A stretch of DNA of 64,000 nt, from contig CAVXTC010000010.1 of assembly GCA_963764525.1 (NCBI GenBank), positions 124,001 to 188,000 on the forward strand, in the 5' to 3' direction. Origin of the DNA: DATDIC01 sp963764525 (GTDB lineage: Bacteria > Pseudomonadota > Alphaproteobacteria > Acetobacterales > Acetobacteraceae). A program made the translations under genes and the position numbers. Below, piece after piece: positions 45,281 to 53,089 of this stretch; within the stretch, counting starts at the first letter, position 1; each line of letters begins with the position of its first letter. The notes under the pieces are model-generated. The model saw only the letters and a list, made by a program, of their open reading frames with translations, was not told where the DNA came from and ran no database searches.

Positions 45281-46104
45281 ATGACGATCGCGAATGCAAC
45301 CGGCTTGCGGCCCGGCCAGCGACCAGAGTATCGGAGCATTTTCATCTCCGACACACATCTCGGGACGCGGGGTGCCGCAGCGACTTTCTGGCTCATTTCC
45401 TCCGCCGGACGACCTGTCACCAGCTTTATTTGGTGGGTGACATTATCGATGGCTGGCGGTTGCGGAAATCCTGGTACTGGGACGAGCACCACGATGACGT
45501 GCTGCGCCAGATCCTTCGTCTGGCACGCGCCGGCACCGAGGTGACTTATATCCCCGGCAACCACGACGAGATGTTTCGCGCCTGGCTGCCGATGAGCCTG
45601 GAGATCTGCGGCATCAGGCTGCGCCCCGAAGCGGTTCATGTCACCGCGGCAGGCAAGCGCCTGCTGGTGATGCACGGCGATGAGTTCGACAGCGTGGTGC
45701 GATACGCCAAATTCCTCGCCCTGCTCGGCGAATCCGCATACACCACCGCGCTGCTGCTCAATCGCTGGTTCAACGCGATCCGGCGTCGGCTCGGCTATCC
45801 CTACTGGTCGCTGTCGTCGTGGCTGAAGCGGCAGGTCAAGGAGGCGGTGAAGGCGATCGACCGCTTCGAATGCGCGGTCGCCTCCGAGGCACGGCGCCGC
45901 GGCTTCGACGGCGTGATCTGCGGCCATATCCACCATGCCGAGATCCGCGACCTGGGCGGTGTGCTCTACATCAACGACGGCGACTGGGTGGAAAGCTGCA
46001 CCGCGCTGGTCGAACACCATGACGGACGGCTGGAACTGATCGACTGGGCGGCGCTCAACCGGCTGTCGTTTTTCGCGCCGCGCGGGCTGTCGCAAGCTGC
46101 CTGA
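45281..46104 (+). CDS. UDP-2,3-diacylglucosamine pyrophosphatase-like (LpxH-type) phosphoesterase (frameshifted)
   Basis: A calcineurin-type phosphoesterase. The first metal motif SIFISDTHLGTRG is in one frame. A missing base near 45375 shifts the rest, which continues DFLAHFLRRTTCHQLYLVGD and IIDGWRLRKSWYWDEHHDDV, then IPGNHDEMFR, LVMHGDEFDSVV and GHIHHAEIRDL. THLGTRG is the family hallmark; a lost G in the CGGGGT run explains the break. Role inferred in lipid A or membrane lipid phosphate removal. Pairs with the glycosyltransferase that follows. Confidence 0.82.
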
Positions 46105-46141
46105 TTCGCTCCCCCCGCTCCCGCTCGAACATTGCGGCGTC

Positions 46142-47158
46142 ATGCTGCCCCCGGCACCATCGCACCGGATCCTGATCGTCACCGATGCGTGGCTGCCGCA
46201 GGTGAACGGAGTCGTGCGCACGCTCACCACCGTGGCCGGCGAGTTGCGGGCGATGGGTCACGTGGTCGAAGTCATCGGCCCCGACCGGTTTCGCACCATC
46301 CCCTGCCCGACCTATCCGGACATTTCGCTGGCGCTGCTGCCGCGCCGCCGGCTGGCCCGCCTGATCCTGGCGTTCCGTCCCGACGCGCTGCACATTGCCA
46401 CCGAGGGGCCGCTCGGGCAGGCGGCGCGAAGCTGGGCGCGACGCACCGGGTTTTCCTTCACCACCGCGTTCCACACTCGGTTCGCCGAGTATATTCAGGC
46501 GCGAACCGGCCTTCCGCTGCGTCCCGTCTATGCCTGGATGCGTCGCTTCCATGGCGCCGGGTGCGGCACCATGGTGGCGACGCAAAGCCTGCGGGACGAG
46601 CTGACGATTCGCGGGTTCCGCAACATCCTGGCGTGGTCGCGCGGCGTCGATCTGGAGCTGTTTTCGCCGGACCCGCGTGAGGACTGGGGCCTGCCCAGGC
46701 CGGTGTTCCTGTATGTCGGCAGGATCGCGGTCGAGAAGAATATCGGCGCTTTCCTGGGTCTCGATCTGCCTGGGTCCAAGGTCGTTGTCGGCGACGGCCC
46801 GCAGCTCGCGTCGCTGCGCCGCGACTACCGGGACGTGCTGTTCACTGGCCCGCGGTATGGCGCGGCGTTGTCGCAGGCCTATGCCGGCGCAGACGTGTTC
46901 GTCTTCCCGAGCCTGACCGATACGTTCGGGCTTGTTCTGCTGGAGGCGCTGGCCTGCGGCACGCCGGTGGCGGCGTTTCCGGTGACCGGTCCGCGGGACG
47001 TGCTGGCGGCGGCAACCGGGAAGATCGGGGCGGTGCGGCCGAACCTGCGGGACGCCGCGCTGGAGGCGCTTGACGCCGATCAGCGCGGCCCCGAGCAATA
47101 CATTTGGCGTGCGTGCGCCGAGCGGTTTCTGTCGTATCTGGTGCCGATCGCCGAATAG
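46142..47158 (+). CDS. GT4-family glycosyltransferase
   Basis: About 338 residues of the GT-B fold. The N-terminal domain starts RILIVTDAWLPQVNGVVRTL and has ALHIATEGPLGQAARSWARR; the C-terminal nucleotide-sugar site includes PRPVFLYVGRIAVEKNIGAF and DTFGLVLLEALACGTPVAAF. Relatives include mannosyl/glucosyl transferases that glycosylate diacylglycerol or phosphatidyl lipids. Together with the upstream phosphoesterase it suggests envelope lipid modification. Confidence 0.88.
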   Translation: MLPPAPSHRILIVTDAWLPQVNGVVRTLTTVAGELRAMGHVVEVIGPDRFRTIPCPTYPDISLALLPRRRLARLILAFRPDALHIATEGPLGQAARSWARRTGFSFTTAFHTRFAEYIQARTGLPLRPVYAWMRRFHGAGCGTMVATQSLRDELTIRGFRNILAWSRGVDLELFSPDPREDWGLPRPVFLYVGRIAVEKNIGAFLGLDLPGSKVVVGDGPQLASLRRDYRDVLFTGPRYGAALSQAYAGADVFVFPSLTDTFGLVLLEALACGTPVAAFPVTGPRDVLAAATGKIGAVRPNLRDAALEALDADQRGPEQYIWRACAERFLSYLVPIAE

Positions 47159-47244
47159 CAATTCTCGAATCAACCGTAGGGCGTGTGTGGACGGCCCTTT
47201 CGGTGCAAGGGGCTGGGGAGAGATTTTTTCTGACCTGGTGCGAT

Positions 47245-47368
47245 TGCGGTCGTGTGTCCGGCCTGTTTGGTGCGGCACTCGGCCGCTGGCCCAGATGGGT
47301 TCCGCGATCCACTCCCAAACGGAACAGCGGCCTTGATGGCCACCACCCTACGCGGGTTCTGTGGATCG
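47245..47368 (-). ncRNA. Candidate bridge RNA of the IS110/IS1111 element
   Basis: In the RNA made from the transposase strand, an 8-bp stem CGATCCAC/GTGGATCG (47361-47368 with 47305-47312) encloses an internal loop. It is capped by the hairpin GGCC-ATCAA-GGCC (47329-47341). The 5' side of the loop is CGTAGGGTGG, which matches the left flank CGTAGGGCG with one C/T change (a G-U wobble). The 3' side is GCTGTTCCG, complementary to right-flank CGGAAAAGC at eight of nine positions. A second possible loop at 47248-47275 contains CGTGTGT, as at the left element end. Bridge RNAs of this family pair with target and donor this way. Structure drawn by eye. Confidence 0.6.
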
Positions 47369-47429
47369 TCGGATCGACCGATCAGCATCTCTTCCTGTCA
47401 GCCCTGCACCGGCGGCACCAACCAGCGGG

Positions 47430-48455
47430 TCAGGTGGTCGCCGGGGGGCACAATCCCGGCCGGCGATACGCCTCGCCGCGCGTCATCATGGCCCACACGA
47501 TGCGGGCCATCTTGTTGGCCAGCGCGACCGCCGCGAGCTTGCGCGGCCGCCTCGCCAGCAAAGCCAAAAGCCACGCGGAGGTTTTGCCCGGCCTGGCGTG
47601 TCGGATCACCGCGGTTGCCCCCAGCACCAACAATTGGCGCAACCGTTCGTCGCCGGCGCGGCTGATGCCACCCAGACGCGTCTTGCCGCCGGTGGAGTGT
47701 TCCCGCGGCGTTAACCCCAGCCAGGCCGCGAAGTGCCGCCCGGATTGGAACTGGGTGAAATCCACTCGCAGCACCAGGCTTAAGGCACTGATCGGCCCGA
47801 TACCCGGAACCTCCGCCAGCATCTTGCTTGTCGGCGTCGCCTTGTGTTGTGCGGCAAGCCTGGCGTCGATCTCGGCCAACCGCGCCTCGAGCCGGTCGAT
47901 CTCCCGCCCGAGCAGCGCCAGGGCCTCTGCCGCCGGACCTGGCAGCGACCTGTCGCTGGCGGCATCGGCGCGCAATTGCGCGAAACCTTTGTCGCCAACC
48001 GGCGCGACCAGGCCGAATTCGGCGGCATGGCCACGCACCGCGTTGACCAGTTGTGTGCGCTGAACGATCAGCAGCTCGCGCACCGTCAGCAGCATCGCCT
48101 GCGCCTGCTGCCCGGCCGATTTTACCGCGACCTGGCGCATCCCTGGCCGCGCCGCAGCCTCGCTGATCGCTTCGGCGTCATTGCGATCGTTCTTGCCACG
48201 CTTGACCAACGGCTTGACGTATTGCGGCGGGATCAGCCGCACGCCATGGCCGAGCGCCTGCAGTGTGCGGCCCCAATGGTGCGAGCCGCCGCAGGCTTCC
48301 AGGGCTACCTCGGTCGGTGGCAGGGCTTCGAAAAACCCAACGACCTCCTGGCGGCGCAGGGTCCGCCGCAGAACCGGACGGCCCTCTGCATCAACCCCGT
48401 GCAGCGTAAACACAGACTTGGACGTGTCGATGGCAATGCGCTTAATCTCGGTCAT
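47430..48455 (-). CDS. IS110-family transposase/recombinase
   Basis: A 341-residue transposase. The N-terminal RuvC-like DEDD domain shows MTEIKRIAIDTSKSVFTLHG (first Asp), then EVALEACGGSHHWGRTLQAL and VKRGKNDRNDAEAISEAAAR. The C-terminal domain with the catalytic serine (transposase_20) includes AEVPGIGPISALSLVLRV and FAAWLGLTPREHSTGGKTRL. Start at 48455 (ATG), preceded by a 68-bp 5' end. Frame is intact, so the element may be active. Confidence 0.93.
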   Translation of the reverse strand: MTEIKRIAIDTSKSVFTLHGVDAEGRPVLRRTLRRQEVVGFFEALPPTEVALEACGGSHHWGRTLQALGHGVRLIPPQYVKPLVKRGKNDRNDAEAISEAAARPGMRQVAVKSAGQQAQAMLLTVRELLIVQRTQLVNAVRGHAAEFGLVAPVGDKGFAQLRADAASDRSLPGPAAEALALLGREIDRLEARLAEIDARLAAQHKATPTSKMLAEVPGIGPISALSLVLRVDFTQFQSGRHFAAWLGLTPREHSTGGKTRLGGISRAGDERLRQLLVLGATAVIRHARPGKTSAWLLALLARRPRKLAAVALANKMARIVWAMMTRGEAYRRPGLCPPATT

Positions 48456-48523
48456 GGACGGCTCCGGTTCAGGTTTCGACAGCCGAACCTTGGCACAAGA
48501 TGCCGCGGGGCCGTCCACCCCAA

Positions 48524-48585
48524 CGGAAAAGCGCAGCGCATTCCGCCACCGGTTCGGCGGAATGCGCTGCGCTTTTCCGCCCTAC
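48524..48585. repeat. Palindromic repeat (REP-like), copy 2, split by the IS element
   Basis: The right part of the repeat, with a near-perfect palindrome CGCATTCCGCC...GGCGGAATGCG and the inverse end CTTTTCCGCCCTAC. The missing left eight bases (GTAGGGCG) are at 47176-47183 on the other side of the IS element. The last three bases overlap the TetR stop codon. Confidence 0.85.
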
Positions 48586-49145
48586 ACAGAGGCGCTCAGC
48601 AAATCAGCCTTGGCGGCGCTGAGCAGCGCCTCAGCCAGCGCGTTGTCATCCGACAGGCGCGCCAGCAGCACGGCGCCGACCATGCAGGACAATGCCGCCA
48701 TGGCGCCGTCCGGCCCTTCATCCGGACGGCACCGATCAAGCGCGCCCAGCATCCGGCGGATCGAGTCGGTGATGCCGGCGCGGGCTTCCGGCCGGCGGGC
48801 GACCTCCGGACCCAGCGCCGGCAGCACGCAGCCGGTCTCCACCGCGCCGATGTGCGCCGGATCGAGATACGCGCCGACGATCTTCGCCAGCGCAGCGGCG
48901 TGGTCCGGGTCCTGGCTGACCCGCTCCCACCGCGCCGCCGAGCGGGCCAGCGCCTCGGCCGCGGCTTGCGACACCAGCGCCTCCTTGGAGGCGAAATGCG
49001 CGTAGAAGCCGCCATGCGTCAGCCCGGCGGCGTGCATCACGGCATCGACGCCCACCGCGTCGATGCCGTGCTGGCGGAACAGCGCTCCGGCTGCATCGAG
49101 GATGCGTTGCCGTGTCTCGGTCTTTCGCTGGCTTGCTTCGCGCAT
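48582..49145 (-). CDS. TetR-family transcriptional regulator
   Basis: About 187 residues. The helix-turn-helix is ILDAAGALFRQHGIDAVGVD, AVMHAAGLTHGGFYAHFASK. The ligand-binding C-terminal half is DKGVDAVM-type helical with HIGAVETGCVLPALGPEVAR and LGALDRCRPDEGPDG. Start at MREASQRKTETRQ (49145). It is divergent from the MFS transporter with two matching operator-like palindromes between them, so it probably represses the transporter and itself. Its stop codon lies in the REP-like repeat. Confidence 0.88.
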   Translation of the reverse strand: MREASQRKTETRQRILDAAGALFRQHGIDAVGVDAVMHAAGLTHGGFYAHFASKEALVSQAAAEALARSAARWERVSQDPDHAAALAKIVGAYLDPAHIGAVETGCVLPALGPEVARRPEARAGITDSIRRMLGALDRCRPDEGPDGAMAALSCMVGAVLLARLSDDNALAEALLSAAKADLLSASV

Positions 49146-49163
49146 CTGCTGATCCTGTAACGC

Positions 49164-49210
49164 ATGACGTCCGTCGTCTTCCGGCTTGACTAACATATGA
49201 CGATCGTCAT
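49164..49210. promoter_or_regulatory. Paired TetR-type operators between tetR and MFS genes
   Basis: ATGACGTCCGTCGT (49164-49177) and ATGACGATCGTCAT (49197-49210, a perfect palindrome) share the pattern ATGACG-N2-CGTC-R-T, centred 33 bp apart in the 93-bp gap. Half-sites and spacing fit two TetR-type dimers covering both promoters. Confidence 0.6.
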
Positions 49211-49238
49211 GGTAAGGGGCGAAGCGAGGAATCCGCCA

Positions 49239-50517
49239 ATGGGTCCGCAGTATGCCGCGCGCCTGGTCGCCGGCCGGGTGCACTATGCCTGGGTGATCGT
49301 GACGGTCATGTTCGTGGTGATCGTGGCCTCGGTCGGCGTGCGCGCCGCGCCGAGCGTGCTGATCCTGCCGTTGCAGCGCGATTTCGGCTGGTCGGTGGCG
49401 ACGATCTCAGGCGCGGTGTCGTTGAACATCGCGCTGTTCGGGCTGGTCGGGCCGTTCGCCGCGGCGCTGCTGCGGACCATCGGGCTGAAGCGCACGCTGC
49501 TGGCTTCCATGGCGCTGCTGGTGCTGGGGGCGGGATCGAGCGCGTTCATCACCAACATCTGGCAGCTTTACCTGACCTGGGGCGTGCTGGTCGGCATCGG
49601 GTCGGGTGCCGGGATGGTGGGACTGGCGGCGGCCGTGGCGAACCGCTGGTTCACCGAGCGGCGTGGGCTGGTGGTGGGGCTGCTGACCGCCGGGAACGCC
49701 AGCGGACAACTGATCTTCCTGCCGTTCCTGGCCAGCCTGACGCAGTCGCTCGGCTGGCGCAGCGTGCCCTGGGTGGTGGCGCTGGTCATCCTGCTGCTGA
49801 TGCCGCGTGGTGATGCTGCTGCTGGCGGAGGAACCGGCTTCGATCGGGCTGGCGCCGTACGGGGGCAAGGCCGAAGCCGCCGTCGCGCCGGTCGCCGGCA
49901 ACCCGTTCCGGATTGCGTTCGAGGGGCTGGGCCGCGGCGTCCGCTCGACGGATTTCTGGCTGCTGTCGAGCAGTTTCGCGGTGTGCGGATTCTCCACCTA
50001 CGGATTGGTGGCGACGCACCTGATCCCCTATTGCGCGGATCACGGCATCGCCCCGGTGCAGGCCGCGAGCCTGCTGGCGGCGATGGGCGTGTTCGACCTG
50101 ATCGGCACCACGGCCTCCGGCTGGCTGACCGACCGCTGCAACCCGCGGGTGCTGCTGTTCTGGTATTACGGGCTGCGCGGGCTGTCGTTGCTGCTGCTGC
50201 CGTTCAGCGGGTTCGACCTGATCAGCCTGACGATCTTCGCGGCGTTCTACGGTCTGGATTGGGTGGCGACGGTGCCGCCGACGGTGGCGCTGACCACGCA
50301 GGTGTTCGGCAAGCGCGACGCGCCCGTCATGGTGTCCTGGATCGTCGCCGCGCACCAGTTGGGCGGCGCCGTCGCCGCCATCGGGGCCGGCGAGGTGCGC
50401 AGCCTCAGCGGCAGTTACACGCTGGCGTTCGTCGGCAGCGGTTTCGCCTGTATCATTGCGTCGATGCTGGTGTTGCGGATCGCCCGCCAGCCGGCGCTGG
50501 CGGTGGAGGCGGCATGA
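49239..50517 (+). CDS. MFS transporter (frameshifted)
   Basis: A twelve-helix major-facilitator protein of about 425 residues. Helices include VIVTVMFVVIVASVGVRAAP, AVSLNIALFGLVGPFAAALL, GLLTAGNASGQLIFLPFLAS and GYWGWR-type loops such as ANRWFTERRGLVVG. The frame breaks near 49805, between VILLLM and MLLLAEEPASIGLAPYG. The second half (WLLSSSFAVCGFSTYGLVAT) is intact. One surplus base. Start taken at 49239, after GAGGAATCCGCCA, because the upstream ATG at 49197 lies inside an operator. Confidence 0.82.
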
Positions 50518-51131
50518 TCGATCCAGGTCTTTATCTCGGCTTCGTGCTGGCGACGGCGGTCCTGATCCTGATCCCGGGGCCGAACGCGGCGCTGATTGTT
50601 GCCAACAGCGTCGGTCGGGGCACGCGTTACGGGTTGCTGACGGTCGCCGGTACCAGTTCGGCGGTCGTGGTGCAGTTGGGGCTGACGGCGCTGGGGCTGA
50701 CGGCGGTGCTGGGCGCGCTGGCGGTGTGGTTCGAGTGGATCCGCTGGATCGGGGTGGCGTATCTGCTGTTCCTCGGGATCCGGCAGTGGCGGGCGCCGCC
50801 GATCGATCTGACCCGCGCGGCGCCGCAGCCGCGGTCGGTGCGGGCGATCGCGCTGCGCGGCTTCCTGGTCGGCCTGACCAATCCGAAGACGCTGCTGTTC
50901 TACGGGGCGTTCTTCCCGCAGTTCCTCGATCCCTTGCGGCCGATCGGACCGCAGGTGGGGCTGCTGTGCGCGACGTTCCTGGTGATTGCGGTGGTGCTGG
51001 ACAGCGGATGGGCTGTGGCGGCCGGGCGCGCGCGGCGGCTGCTGGCGGCCCGTCCGCGGCTGCGCAACCGGTTGTCGGGCGGTTGCCTGATCGCCGCCGG
51101 CGCCGGGCTGGCGCTGGCGCACCGAAAATAA
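50514..51131 (+). CDS. LysE/RhtB-family exporter
   Basis: About 205 residues, six membrane helices: LGFVLATAVLILIPGPNAAL and IVANSVGRGTRYGLLTVAGT with the family GPN motif, FLVGLTNPKTLLFYGAFFPQ and LRNRLSGGCLIAAGAGLALA. RhtB/LysE proteins export amino acids or related compounds. The ATG overlaps the MFS stop (ATGA), so both are on one transcript under the TetR-type regulator. Confidence 0.9.
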   Translation: MIDPGLYLGFVLATAVLILIPGPNAALIVANSVGRGTRYGLLTVAGTSSAVVVQLGLTALGLTAVLGALAVWFEWIRWIGVAYLLFLGIRQWRAPPIDLTRAAPQPRSVRAIALRGFLVGLTNPKTLLFYGAFFPQFLDPLRPIGPQVGLLCATFLVIAVVLDSGWAVAAGRARRLLAARPRLRNRLSGGCLIAAGAGLALAHRK

Positions 51132-51472
51132 GGAGCGGGCGTGAGCCGGTTTCGGCCAGAACTAGCCGCCGCCTGATCAGTTCATTCTCGCCGCGCATGC
51201 GACCCAGGCGGCGCGACAGGCGGGTTGAGATATCGATGCTTATTAGCAACGAATATTCGCCCGGGCTTGGCCCAGCATCAACCTTACATCAACCTTAAAG
51301 GAGTGCAACGGCTCGAGCGGCTGGAATAACCACTCCGGCCACACGGCCGACAGAGCGCCCCCGTTGAGAAGGCCGATACTGCAGGACGCGCGCCACGGCG
51401 CGGCCATACAGGCGTGCTTGTTTCCACGGGACCAGGGCGCTACCCAGCCCGGGCGGCGCACAGGAACCCACC
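51132..51472. other. Gap before gpmI
   Basis: 340 bp without a gene. ACATCAACCTTA-like phrases are repeated (CATCAACCTTACATCAACCTTAAAGG, near 51275-51300). Probably holds the gpmI promoter. Confidence 0.4.
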
Positions 51473-52999
51473 ATGACGAACCCGATTCGCCCGGTGATGC
51501 TGGTGATCCTCGATGGCTTCGGCTGGCGCGAGGAAGCCGCCGACAACGCTGTGCGGCTCGCCCGCAAACCCAATTTCGATCGCCTGTGGGCAACCTGTCC
51601 GCACGCCTTCCTGGATACCTCCGGCCACGATGTGGGCCTGCCGGACGGTCAGATGGGCAACTCCGAGGTCGGGCACCAGAACATCGGCGCCGGTCGCGTG
51701 GTGATGCAGGAGCTGCCGCGAATCGGCCGGGCGATCGCGGACGGTTCGATCGCCCGCACGCCGGCGGTGATGCACCTGATCGATAAACTGAAAGCCTCCG
51801 GCGGCGCGTGCCATCTGCTGGGCCTCGTCTCGCCAGGCGGCGTGCATTCGCATCAGGACCATGCGGCGGCGCTGGCGAAATTGCTGCACGCGGCCGACAT
51901 CAAGACGATCGTGCACGCCTTCACCGATGGCCGCGACACGCCCCCGCAATCCGGCCGAGACGATTTGGCGCGGCTGGCCGCCGCGCTGCCCGAAAATGTG
52001 CCGATCGCCACCGTCTCCGGCCGCTATTACGCCATGGACCGCGACAAGCGCTGGGACCGGGTGGGCAAGGCCTATGCCGCTCTGGCGGAAGGACAGGGCG
52101 CGCGTTTCGCGACCCCGCAAGCCGCTCATGGACGACGCCTACGCGCACGATGTTTTCGACGAGTTCGTCGTCCCCGCGGTAATCGGTGATTACAAGGGCA
52201 TGCAGGACGGCGACGGATTGCTGTGCTTCAACTTCCGCGCCGACCGCGTGCGCGAAATCCTCGCCGCACTGCTCGATCCAGGTTTCGACGGGTTCCCCCG
52301 CAAGCGTCCGCATCGGCTTCGCCGCTGCCGTCGGCATGACACAGGTACAGCACCGAACTGGACGCGTTTCTGGGAACCATCTTCCCGCCCGAGCATTTGA
52401 AGAACCTGCTGGGCGAGGTGGTGGCCAACGCCGGACGCCGCCAGCTCCGCGCCGCGGAGACCGAGAAATACGCCCACGTCACCTACTTCCTGAACGGCGG
52501 GCGGGAGACGCCGTTTGCCGGCGAGGACCGCATCCTGGTGCCGTCCCCGAAGGTCGCCACCTACGACAAGCAGCCGGAAATGTCGGCTCCGGAGCTGACC
52601 GACAAAGTGGTCGCCGCGATCGGGTCGGGAAAATACGACCTGATCGTACTGAACTACGCGAACCCGGACATGGTGGGGCACACCGGTAGCCTTCCGGCCG
52701 CGATCAAGGCGGTGGAGGCGGTCGATGCCGGTCTCGGCCGCATCGCCGAGGCGATCGCCGAGCGGCACGGTGCGCTGCTGATCACGGCCGATCATGGCAA
52801 TTGCGAGCTGATGCGGGATCCGGCGACCGGCGGGCCGCACACTTCGCACACCACCAATCCGGTCCCGGTGCTGCTGACAGGCGGGCCGGCGACTGCGCTG
52901 CATGACGGACGGCTGGCCGACATCGCCCCGACGCTGCTGGCGCTGATGGGGCTGCCGCAGCCGTCCGAGATGACCGGCGCCTCGCTGCTGGATGCTTAG
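51473..52999 (+). CDS. gpmI: 2,3-bisphosphoglycerate-independent phosphoglycerate mutase (frameshifted)
   Basis: A manganese-dependent mutase of about 508 residues interconverting 3- and 2-phosphoglycerate. The first part MTNPIRPVMLVILDGFGWRE, GQMGNSEVGHQNIGAGRVVM (catalytic Ser) and VHAFTDGRDTPP is in one frame. MDDAYAHDVFDEFVVPAVIG is in the next, and KYAHVTYFLNGGRETPF, IVLNYANPDMVGHTG and LLITADHGNCELM in a third. The offsets compensate, so the span is a multiple of three. Breaks lie near 52130 and 52310. An essential enzyme in most bacteria, so real loss is unlikely. Confidence 0.88.
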
Positions 53000-53021
53000 C
53001 TGCTCGCGGACCGCGCAGTGG

Positions 53022-53089
53022 GCAGGGCGGAAAAGCGCAGCGCATTCCGCCGAACCGGTGGCGGAATGCGCTGCGCTTTTCCGCCCTAC
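53022..53089. repeat. Palindromic repeat (REP-like), copy 3
   Basis: GCAGGGCGGAAAAGCGCAGC at the left, interior palindrome CGCATTCCGCC...GGCGGAATGCG, inverse CTTTTCCGCCCTAC at the right. Nearly identical to copy 2. It ends at the first codons of the next gene and supplies its ATG. Confidence 0.9.

Larger units (their letters stand above)
47184..48523 (-). mobile_element. IS110-family (IS1111-type) insertion sequence
   Basis: A 1.34-kb element. It encodes a DEDD-type transposase on the minus strand. It carries an 11-bp inverted repeat, GTGGACGGCCC, at 47187-47197 and 48508-48518, near but not at the extreme ends. The longer noncoding end (about 245 bp) lies downstream of the transposase, as in the IS1111 group. 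The ends are placed by comparing flanks: GTAGGGCG on the left and GGAAAAGCGCAGC on the right rejoin exactly into the start of the palindromic repeat also seen at 35502 and 53022. There is no visible target duplication, normal for IS110. Confidence 0.88.
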
